The notes beneath the pieces were generated by a model. That model saw only the letters and a program-made list of their open reading frames with translations, was not told where the DNA came from and made no database searches. A stretch of DNA of 12,585 bases from DASXMX01 sp035483795 (GTDB lineage: Bacteria; Planctomycetota; Phycisphaerae; Tepidisphaerales; Tepidisphaeraceae): assembly GCA_035483795.1 (NCBI GenBank), contig DATHPP010000444.1, forward strand, positions 1-12,585, read 5' to 3'. The stretch's first letter is position 1. Each line of letters starts with the position of its first letter. The position numbers and the translations under genes are program-made. This document shows, in pieces, positions 6,857-12,585 of this stretch.

Positions 6857-7819
6857 ATGCCATTGAATCATTACGCCATCAATCAGGTCGTGAAGGGGAA
6901 AATGGCCTCTGGTTCGCGCCCTCGCTTCGGGCAATTCGGCTTGATCGGCGTCGTCGGCGATGCGCTAAAATATCGGCCGCGGCCCAGAGCGAGGGTGGCG
7001 AGCAACCTCGCTTCTGACAGGATCGTCTACGATGCATTCATCAAAACTCACCGGGGGGCGTCGCCTGAAACCGTGGCGATGCTGGACGAGTCTCTCTCGT
7101 CTCAGTTTCATTCAACGGCGAGAAAGATGGGGTTTCATGCATCTGACGCCGACATGAACCGACGGCTCATCAATATCCGAAAAAACAAGGCGCGGTACGA
7201 AAGGTACGGGATGGTGATTCCGCCGGCGACTCGAATCACCCCGCATCCAAGTATCGTTCCTCAGTATGCACACATTATTGAGTTTTCGCTGGCTCGACTT
7301 CGGTCCCGATATGGTGTGAGTATTGACGACATCCTCATCGACCCTGACCTAACCCAAGAATATGAGCACATGGCCAGGGCTGCCGCGCCATCCCTCAGCT
7401 CTTTAGACGTGCGGCTGGCAGCTCTTTACATCAGAAAGACTCGATACATTGCCAAGGATGTCGAGAACGTGGTTAGGTCTCTAAGAACGTCGCAAATTGA
7501 GTCGGCGTTCTCAGTTGTCGGAACCCTTCGGGATCTCGACCCGAATCTCGTACCCGCTGATCTTGGGCTGATCGAGCTTCTGGAGAGGGATCAGCATTTA
7601 TATGTGTCGCGAAACGAGAATCTTAGATCAGCAGTGCAACAGATTGGAAGCCAATCAACACTTGATTTCATGGCGAATGACTTCTGGAGGCCAAATCCCG
7701 ACACCTTGACACTCCGAGTGTTCGCCGGCAAAGAATTCCGAAAGATCTCCGTGTCGCAATGGCAACTGAGGTTGATTCAAGAAAAGCGCCCCGTCTTCAA
7801 TTGGCCGGTCGCCGCCTAA
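6857..7819 (+). CDS. Uncharacterised protein with an internal helical repeat, 320 residues
   Basis: I do not recognise this protein. Residues 57-114 and 142-198 look like two copies of one helical module. Each has D-x-x-L (LDESLSSQF, IDPDLTQEY), an Ala/Arg helix, and an ending like RRLINIRK or RLAALYIRK. A basic N-terminus (RPRPRARVASN) precedes them. The C-terminal part (215-320) is mixed and ends in FRKISVSQWQLRLIQEKRPV. No nuclease motif (PD-ExK, HNH, GIY-YIG) is convincing. The gene lies 26 bases after the 143-residue gene and ends 37 bases before the convergent methyltransferase stop. It could be a DNA-binding or restriction component; position and base composition are the only support. 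Sampled lines are 27/60 (7441-7500) and 25/60 (7621-7680) G+C, against 40/60 at 11881-11940 in murJ. Confidence 0.7.
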   Translation: MPLNHYAINQVVKGKMASGSRPRFGQFGLIGVVGDALKYRPRPRARVASNLASDRIVYDAFIKTHRGASPETVAMLDESLSSQFHSTARKMGFHASDADMNRRLINIRKNKARYERYGMVIPPATRITPHPSIVPQYAHIIEFSLARLRSRYGVSIDDILIDPDLTQEYEHMARAAAPSLSSLDVRLAALYIRKTRYIAKDVENVVRSLRTSQIESAFSVVGTLRDLDPNLVPADLGLIELLERDQHLYVSRNENLRSAVQQIGSQSTLDFMANDFWRPNPDTLTLRVFAGKEFRKISVSQWQLRLIQEKRPVFNWPVAA

Positions 7820-7856
7820 ACCCTGGTCTGCTCAGTGCGGGTCGCGCTGCGGGGGA

Positions 7857-8939
7857 TCATCGAACCTCTAGGCGAGGCTCTTGCGCCATTCGCCGAACCT
7901 TGGGCACCCGCGGTCTTCCAAACGCGTCGACATCCGCAGCTGCGCGGGAAGCACGATCTGGGTTGATAATCGTGTTCACGTCAACATGCTCTATCCCCTT
8001 CCCATTGGAAGGCGCATTCGCCACTCGCTTCATGCGAGCGTGCAGGTCTTCGATCCGTTTCCGAGCTCGGTGAACGTACTCAGGCGATTGATCGATTCCG
8101 ACGAATTGTCTTCCCAGCATAGCTGCGGCAAAAGCGGTCGTTCCGCTACCACTAAACGGGTCCAGCACAACGTCTGCCAGGTTTGAAGAAGCAAGCACAA
8201 TTCGCTTTAGAACTTCAACCGGCATTTGGCACCCATGCCATCCCTCTCGCTCCGCAAACGTTCCGCAGACACGACTTACGTGCCAAGTGTCTAACCGAGG
8301 ATCAAACATCGGCTCGTCGGCCTCCTGGGCCTCCTGCGGCCGCAAGAACCAGACGTCGTCTGGAAGCTTGCCCTTAGGATTCGCGCGTCGATCTTTGTAT
8401 GTGGTCTGGCGTGCGCTCGGGACGCGCACGGCGTCAGAGTTGAACGTGAACCGCTTCGGATCCTTAACGAAGTACAGAATGTGCGTGTGGCTGCGGGCAA
8501 ATTTATCTTTAGTTTGCTGACCAAACGTGTAATGCCAGATAATCCAGTTCCGCAGATGGAACCCCACGCCTTTCGCCGCGACGCAGAGCTCCGCCGCATA
8601 ATCATCGCCGATCGCTAGATAAAACGATCCCTGGGGCTTGAGGGCGCGACGGACGGCACTCATCCAAGCGACGCTAAAACCGAGGTAATCCTTCTTCTTG
8701 AGCCTGTCGTCGTAGCCGTGATAAAGGTACCCGATATTGAACGGCGGATCCGCAAACGCGAGATCAACCCATTCCTCAGGCCAATCGCTCAACATTTTTA
8801 CGGACTCGCCACAGTAAATCTGATTGAAGTCGAGCATGCCCGAGGCATTGTATAGAGTTTCCGCTTTTGGGTACAACCTCTTGTGCTTCCGTGCCAGATT
8901 ACGCAATCCCTTGTGGTATTCACGCTTACGATCGTTCAT
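7857..8939 (-). CDS. Beta-class site-specific DNA methyltransferase (probably adenine-N6)
   Basis: The 360-residue protein transfers a methyl group from S-adenosylmethionine to an exocyclic amine in DNA. The catalytic motif IV ADPPFNIGY (63-71) comes before the SAM-binding motif I DPFSGSGTT (260-268), the order of the beta class. DPPF favours N6-adenine over N4-cytosine but does not prove it. Other core pieces are the GESVKML start of the fold, FYLAIGDDY and FVGIDQSPEYVHRARKRI. The central region (about 140-250) presumably contains target recognition. A basic tail of about 55 residues follows the core. ATG 8939 has GGAG six bases upstream. It converges with the two unknown genes, the only candidates here for a restriction partner. 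Its local G+C (28/60 at 8881-8940) is low, as in those genes. Confidence 0.92.
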   Translation of the reverse strand: MNDRKREYHKGLRNLARKHKRLYPKAETLYNASGMLDFNQIYCGESVKMLSDWPEEWVDLAFADPPFNIGYLYHGYDDRLKKKDYLGFSVAWMSAVRRALKPQGSFYLAIGDDYAAELCVAAKGVGFHLRNWIIWHYTFGQQTKDKFARSHTHILYFVKDPKRFTFNSDAVRVPSARQTTYKDRRANPKGKLPDDVWFLRPQEAQEADEPMFDPRLDTWHVSRVCGTFAEREGWHGCQMPVEVLKRIVLASSNLADVVLDPFSGSGTTAFAAAMLGRQFVGIDQSPEYVHRARKRIEDLHARMKRVANAPSNGKGIEHVDVNTIINPDRASRAAADVDAFGRPRVPKVRRMAQEPRLEVR

Positions 8940-8984
8940 TTGCTTCTCCGAGGCCCGCACCCATGAATTTGTGTGCTTTGGTCC

Positions 8985-8990
8985 TATAAT
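8985..8990 (+). promoter_or_regulatory. Candidate -10 box for thiE giving a nearly leaderless transcript
   Basis: A perfect TATAAT lies in the 60-base gap between the divergent methyltransferase and thiE genes. Start of transcription six or seven bases downstream would fall within a few bases of the GTG at 9000, so the message would have almost no leader. No good -35 was found. Confidence 0.4.
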
Positions 8991-8999
8991 CGACGCCTC

Positions 9000-10766
9000 G
9001 TGGCCATTTCCATCAACCCAACGGTGCTGCGGCTGCTGGACGCCAACGCCAACAGGGCGCGGGAAGCGCTGCGGGTTCTGGAAGATTATGCCCGGTTCGT
9101 CCTCGACGATCGCGAACTCATCGCCGATCTCAAACAACTTCGCCACGAGATGGCTCACGTCCTGCGCTCATTGCTGAGCGAAGCAATCCTCCATCGCGAC
9201 ACGCCCGGCGACGTGGGAACGGAAAACAAAACCGCCGGCGAACTGCATCGCCAGGACCTCACGGATGTTGTGACCGCCGCCGGCAAGCGGGCGGGCGAAG
9301 CGCTGCGGGCCATCGAGGAATACCTCAAGACCATAACCCCGGCCGACGCCGCACAGATCGAGCACCTTCGTTACCGCTTTTATGACATCGAGCAGCGCAT
9401 CGCCAAAACGCTTTGCGTCACAAAGCGCTTTGCGGACGTGCGGCTCTATGTTTTGATCACCGAGAAGCTGTGCCGCCGGCCCTGGCTTGATGCCGCCGAG
9501 GCTGCCCTGCTCGGCGGGGCCGATTGCCTTCAGCTTCGCGAAAAAGACCTCGAGCCGCGCGAAGTGCTCCATCGGGCAAAGCAGCTCGTCGAACTGTGCC
9601 GTCGCTATCACCGGCTTTGCATTATCAACGACCGCCCCGACATCGCAATTCTGAGCAACGCGGACGGCGTCCATGTCGGACAGGACGATCTTCCGGCTTC
9701 CCAAGTCCGCAAGCTGATCGGCCGCGAGAGAATCCTTGGCGTCAGCACGCACAACCTGGATCAGTCCAAACGGGCCCAGCTCGATGGCGCCGATTACATC
9801 GGCGTGGGGCCTATTTTCTCAAGCAGCACCAAGCCGCGGGAATTCGTAGCGGGGCTGGATTACGCAAGGCAAGTTGCCTCGGAGATTCCCATCCCGGCGG
9901 TTGCCATTGCGGGCATCACCGGTGCGAATGTCGATGAAGTCTTGGCGGCGGGTGTTCGAGCGATCGCCGTCACCGCGGCGGTGCTGGACTGTGAAGATCC
10001 GAAAAAAGCCGCCGCCGAGTTGAAAGCAGGCTTCGCTCGCAGAATGGTGGGGCAGACATTCTTGTCTGCCTCGGACCGAAGGTCCGAACCCGATCCCCAT
10101 CCTGTTCCCACCACCCCCGAACCCGCTCTCAAAATAAGTCACCGCAAGCTCCCCCACTGGAAGCTCGAAGGCAGCACGTATTTTGTGACCTTTCGCCTGG
10201 CGTCCCGTGAACTCAATGCTCCCGAGCGCCAAATCGTTCTCGATCATGTGAAATCTGGTTCCGACAGGTTTTACACCCTCATCGCGGCCACGATCATGCC
10301 CGATCACACGCATTTGCTGCTCACTCCGCTCCCACAGACCGACCTTTCCCGCATCCTCAAGAGCATCAAGGGCGTTTCGGCCCGGTTCCTCAATCAATTC
10401 CGCCAGTCAGGAGGCAAGGTCTGGCAGGACGAAAGCTGGGATCGGATCGTGCGGAATCAAAACGAGCTGGATGAGAAGCTCGAATACATGCTCAACAATT
10501 CGGTCAAAAAGCAGCTCGTGGCCGATCCATGGACATATGACGGCTGGTATTACAATGAAACCTGGAAGGAACAGATGGCAGACAAGAATGTCTGCCCCAC
10601 CAATCAAAGAATGTCTGCCCCACCGGTCAGGAATGGAACCAATCAAGAACAGAGAAGGCAGGCAGGAATGCCTGCCCCACCAGAATTGAAATCAATGGCA
10701 GACAGGAATGTCTGCCCTCCAAGCCAGGAAACGGATGTCCCAACAGGCAATTCCCATCCAACTTGA
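9000..10766 (+). CDS. thiE: ThiD2-ThiE thiamine phosphate synthase fused in frame to a RAYT transposase domain
   Basis: The ORF has 588 residues. Residues 1-135 are a ThiD2-type domain (LLDANANRAREALRVLEDYARF), a family linked to HMP-phosphate kinase activity. Residues 142-345 are a complete ThiE barrel that joins HMP-PP and thiazole phosphate: QLREKD, NDRPDIA, GVHVGQDDLP, GVSTH, DYIGVGPIFSSSTKP, VAIAGI. With no stop codon the frame then continues through a REP-like hairpin (about 350-363) into an IS200-like REP-associated tyrosine transposase domain (about 380-530). That domain has the HUH motif in MPDHTHLLL (H436, H438) and a candidate nucleophile Y496 in EYMLNNSVKK. Residues 532-588 are translated REP hairpins. 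GTG 9000 is chosen because it starts the family pattern; GTG 8973 is an alternative. The end overlaps murJ by 32 bases. The ThiE call is firm; whether the fusion is made as one protein is unknown. Confidence 0.9.
   Translation: MAISINPTVLRLLDANANRAREALRVLEDYARFVLDDRELIADLKQLRHEMAHVLRSLLSEAILHRDTPGDVGTENKTAGELHRQDLTDVVTAAGKRAGEALRAIEEYLKTITPADAAQIEHLRYRFYDIEQRIAKTLCVTKRFADVRLYVLITEKLCRRPWLDAAEAALLGGADCLQLREKDLEPREVLHRAKQLVELCRRYHRLCIINDRPDIAILSNADGVHVGQDDLPASQVRKLIGRERILGVSTHNLDQSKRAQLDGADYIGVGPIFSSSTKPREFVAGLDYARQVASEIPIPAVAIAGITGANVDEVLAAGVRAIAVTAAVLDCEDPKKAAAELKAGFARRMVGQTFLSASDRRSEPDPHPVPTTPEPALKISHRKLPHWKLEGSTYFVTFRLASRELNAPERQIVLDHVKSGSDRFYTLIAATIMPDHTHLLLTPLPQTDLSRILKSIKGVSARFLNQFRQSGGKVWQDESWDRIVRNQNELDEKLEYMLNNSVKKQLVADPWTYDGWYYNETWKEQMADKNVCPTNQRMSAPPVRNGTNQEQRRQAGMPAPPELKSMADRNVCPPSQETDVPTGNSHPT
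10046..10070 (-). repeat. REP-like element 1 (left, inverted)
   Basis: GGTGG tail, then GGCAGACA-TTCT-TGTCTGCC, an eight-base-pair stem with a four-base loop. It is the exact reverse complement of the copy at 10577-10601. Confidence 0.9.
10071..10087. repeat. Small hairpin next to REP 1
   Basis: TCGGACC-GAA-GGTCCGA is a perfect seven-base-pair stem with a three-base loop, directly abutting the left REP. It could form a composite structure at the cassette edge. Confidence 0.7.
10577..10601 (+). repeat. REP-like element 2
   Basis: GGCAGACA-AGAA-TGTCTGCC plus the tail CCACC. It lies directly after the RAYT domain and is a perfect inverted copy of REP 1. Confidence 0.9.
10608..10624 (+). repeat. 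REP-like element 3 (half copy)
   Basis: AGAATGTCTGCCCCACC repeats the loop, right arm and tail of REP 2. The left arm is missing, so it cannot form the hairpin alone. Confidence 0.75.
10657..10681 (+). repeat. REP-like element 4 (compensated stem variant)
   Basis: GGCAGGCA-GGAA-TGCCTGCC plus CCACC. Compared with REP 2 one stem pair has changed on both sides (A-T to G-C), keeping the hairpin intact. Confidence 0.85.
10697..10720 (+). repeat. REP-like element 5, just upstream of murJ
   Basis: GGCAGACA-GGAA-TGTCTGCC followed by CTCC in place of the CCACC tail. It ends four bases before the murJ Shine-Dalgarno (AGGA, 10725-10728), so it may shape the murJ leader. Confidence 0.85.
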
Positions 10767-12483
10767 ATCCAGAGCGCCTGCGGCACCGGCTGCTCGATCC
10801 CGGTCGTTTGTCGGCCACGCAAAACTGATCGGCATGTTGACGCTGGTCAGCCGGATTACAGGCCTGGCCCGCGAAATCGTCGCAGGGCATTACCTGGGAA
10901 CCAGCTCGGTCGCATCGGCGTTTACCGTCGCGTTCACCATTCCCAATCTCTTTCGCAAGATGTTCGGCGAGGGCGCACTTTCTGCCGCGTTCATTCCGCT
11001 ATATGCCCAGGCGGTGAAGAGGGAGCAGGACGGCGCTGTCGATCTCGCCCAGCAATCCGCCCAGCAATTTGCCGCCGCCAGCGTGAACCTGCTGTGCGTG
11101 ATCCTGCTCGCGCTGACGCTGGTCGGCGAGCTGATTCTGTTCGCCCTGATTCGCTTCGATCACAACCTGCTGCCGGACCGCGTTCTGACGCTCAAGTTCA
11201 CGGCGATCATGCTGCCGTATGTGCTGCTGATCTGCGGAACAGCATTCCTCGGCGCGATCCTTCAGGTGCACAAGCGGTTCGGCGCGCCCGCCGCGGCGCC
11301 GATCATCCTCAATGTCTGCCATGTTGCGGTGGTCCTGGTCGGGGCGCGAATACTCGGACTGCACCGGGGGCTTCCCGAGCCGCGAACGATCGCGCTTCAG
11401 ACAACGCTGGGCTATTGGCTGAGCTTTTTCGTGCTGGTCGCCGGGGCGATGCAGGCGATGATCCTGTTCCCGTCGCTGCGGGCGGTCGGCTTCCGGTTTC
11501 AGCCAGTGCTGCACGTCTGGACGCCGGCCATTCGAAGGATGCTGAAGCTCACGTTGCCGGTTGCGGTCGGGGCCGGCGTGCTTCAGGTTTCGGTGTTGCT
11601 CGACAAAGGCATCAGCGTCGTATTGATGCAGGACAAGGACGCCGCGGGACACGTCGTCACCCATTTCTCGGCGTTCGGCCACATCGTTCGCTACCCGATG
11701 GAAAACGGCGCGCCCGCCCGGCTTAACCTCGCCCAATTCCTCTATCAGTTTCCGCTGGGCGTTTTCGCGATCGCCCTGGCGACGGCGATCTTCCCCAACC
11801 TCAGCGCCGTCGCCATGGACAGGGACCGCTCGCATTTCAAGACGGTGCTGCGCCAGGGCATCGAGGCGACGCTGTTCGAGGGTTTTGCCGCCAGCGCCGG
11901 CCTGATCCTGATCCGCGGACCGGCGGTCAGGCTTCTATTCCAGCACGGCCAGGTCGGGCCGCACGATGCGGACCTGATCGCCAAGTCGGTCCTGTTTTAT
12001 TCCGCCGCGATCTGGGCTTTCAGCCTTCAGCAGATCCTCAACCGCGCCTACTACGCCGTTCACGATACGACGACGCCGCTGGTGATGTCGATCGTGACGC
12101 TGGGGGTGAACCTGGCGGTCGAGCTGCCGCTGGTCTGGACGAACCTGGGCGAAGCGGGCATGGCCGCGGGAACGCTGGCGAGCTTTGCGGCGCAGGCGAT
12201 TGTCATGCTGTTCATGCTCGATCGGCGCGTCGGAGGGCTGGGGTTAAGAGAGCTTGTAGCGCCGGTGCTGAAGCTGTTTACCGCGACGGGGCTGATGACC
12301 GCCGCGTGCGTGGGAGTTCAGAAGCTCTCGGCGTATCCGCATGGAAGCGGAAGAGGTATCTGGGCTGTTCAACTAATCGCGTTGATGGGAACCGGGGCCA
12401 TCGTCTACCTCGGCGCGTGCGCGCTTATGGGCGTCGATACGCTGGCGCATTTCATTCCAAAGCGAGTGCGTTCTGGGCGATGA
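10735..12483 (+). CDS. murJ: Lipid II flippase MurJ
   Basis: The 582-residue polytopic inner-membrane protein of the MATE/MOP superfamily flips lipid II across the membrane for peptidoglycan synthesis. The MurJ signature is clear near the N-terminus: LVSRITGLAREIVAGHYLG, FTIPNLFRKMFGEGALSAAF and IPLYAQ. Later come NLAQFLYQFPLGVFAIALATAIFPNLS and RLLFQHGQVG. Many hydrophobic segments follow, consistent with about 14 helices. I start at ATG 10735 (MSQQAIPIQLE) because AGGA lies six bases upstream. The frame opens at 10708, but that part is REP sequence. The first codons overlap the end of the thiE-RAYT frame by 32 bases in another frame. The presence of murJ suggests a peptidoglycan-making planctomycete. 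Confidence 0.95.
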   Translation: MSQQAIPIQLESRAPAAPAARSRSFVGHAKLIGMLTLVSRITGLAREIVAGHYLGTSSVASAFTVAFTIPNLFRKMFGEGALSAAFIPLYAQAVKREQDGAVDLAQQSAQQFAAASVNLLCVILLALTLVGELILFALIRFDHNLLPDRVLTLKFTAIMLPYVLLICGTAFLGAILQVHKRFGAPAAAPIILNVCHVAVVLVGARILGLHRGLPEPRTIALQTTLGYWLSFFVLVAGAMQAMILFPSLRAVGFRFQPVLHVWTPAIRRMLKLTLPVAVGAGVLQVSVLLDKGISVVLMQDKDAAGHVVTHFSAFGHIVRYPMENGAPARLNLAQFLYQFPLGVFAIALATAIFPNLSAVAMDRDRSHFKTVLRQGIEATLFEGFAASAGLILIRGPAVRLLFQHGQVGPHDADLIAKSVLFYSAAIWAFSLQQILNRAYYAVHDTTTPLVMSIVTLGVNLAVELPLVWTNLGEAGMAAGTLASFAAQAIVMLFMLDRRVGGLGLRELVAPVLKLFTATGLMTAACVGVQKLSAYPHGSGRGIWAVQLIALMGTGAIVYLGACALMGVDTLAHFIPKRVRSGR

Positions 12484-12486
12484 GAA

Positions 12487-12510
12487 GCATGGTCGCTGAA
12501 GCGACCATGC
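12487..12510. terminator. Hairpin after murJ, possible terminator
   Basis: GCATGGTCGC-TGAA-GCGACCATGC is a perfect ten-base-pair stem with a four-base loop, four bases after the murJ stop and five bases before the convergent gene's stop. There is no T-run after it on the plus strand, so it may end transcription only weakly or with Rho; it could serve both genes. Confidence 0.55.
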
Positions 12511-12514
12511 CCGA

Positions 12515-12585
12515 TCAGAAATCGCCACCGCCCGAGCCGCCGGAGTCGCCACCACCGCCACCGAAATCACCGCCTCCGCCTCCAC
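12515..12585 (-). CDS. Glycine-rich C-terminus of a protein, partial
   Basis: Only the last 23 codons before TGA (12517-12515) are visible: a run of Gly with Asp, Ser and Phe (GGGGDFGGGGGDSGGSGGGDF then stop). Such tails end many membrane-anchored proteins, for example TPM-domain and DUF2207-type proteins. Too little is seen to name it. The gene converges on murJ. Confidence 0.6.
   Translation of the reverse strand, partial: GGGGGDFGGGGGDSGGSGGGDF

Larger units (their letters stand above)
10046..10716 (+). mobile_element. REP-RAYT cassette inserted between thiE and murJ
   Basis: A RAYT domain (codons about 10137-10570) is bounded by REP-like hairpins: one inverted copy on the left (10046-10070) and two complete, one half and one variant copy on the right (10577-10720). 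The outer left and first right copies form a perfect 25-base inverted repeat. This is the usual order of RAYT genes flanked by the elements they are thought to process. The nearest in-frame start candidates for a separate RAYT protein (ATG 10044, GTG 10047, TTG 10062) lie at the thiE junction or inside the left REP. The first ATG inside the domain (10296) is already at the HUH motif. Confidence 0.8.

Noticed and set aside
7820..7856. Terminator between the convergent island genes
   Set aside because: The 37-base gap has no clean inverted repeat or T-run.
8940..9158. N-terminal extension of the methyltransferase (74 codons upstream in frame)
   Set aside because: It runs antisense through the start of thiE, adds nothing like a methyltransferase domain, and ATG 8939 has a good ribosome site.
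10999..11835. Long open frame on the minus strand
   Set aside because: It is the antisense shadow of murJ, rich in Arg, Gln and Asp as expected from reversed high-GC coding sequence.

Overview
The window is high-GC bacterial DNA whose features point to a planctomycete, possibly of the class Phycisphaerae. This is inference from four things: an exported protease with an EGLESRQLL motif like the planctomycetal LEPR-XLL signal, a two-domain ThiD2-ThiE protein, ECF sigma factor style, and GC-rich intergenic palindromes of a kind common in these genomes. No rRNA or tRNA gene or CRISPR array is visible.

Layout. 1-835 (minus): an ECF sigma factor joined by an ATGA overlap to a one-pass membrane protein that runs off the left edge. 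1056-2000 (plus): a Tat-exported sugar phosphate isomerase/epimerase-like TIM barrel. 2082-2516 (plus): a small unknown protein. 2558-2632: a large palindromic repeat between convergent genes. 2672-4756 (minus): a sedolisin (S53) protease with two CARDB-like C-terminal domains. 5021-6193 (plus): a molybdenum-related cluster of a stand-alone Mop/TOBE protein, a ModE-like winged-helix protein without its own TOBE domains, and a small exported SUOX-fold protein. 6399-8939: an AT-richer island with two unrecognised plus-strand genes convergent with a beta-class DNA methyltransferase. 9000-10766 (plus): thiamine phosphate synthase (ThiD2-ThiE) fused in frame to a REP-associated tyrosine transposase (RAYT) flanked by its own REP-like hairpins. 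10735-12483 (plus): the lipid II flippase MurJ. 12515-12585 (minus): the glycine-rich C-terminus of another protein.

How the genes may work together. The Mop and ModE-like genes look like a ModE protein split in two: one part would bind molybdate and the other DNA. The exported SUOX-fold protein follows, possibly from its own promoter. The methyltransferase and its two unknown neighbours may form a restriction-modification or defence cassette; this rests on position and base composition only. The RAYT and its hairpins sit exactly between thiE and murJ, remove the thiE stop codon and place a REP hairpin just before the murJ ribosome binding site.

The two most interesting regions are the ThiD2-ThiE-RAYT fusion with its REP array and the island at about 6.2-8.94 kb.
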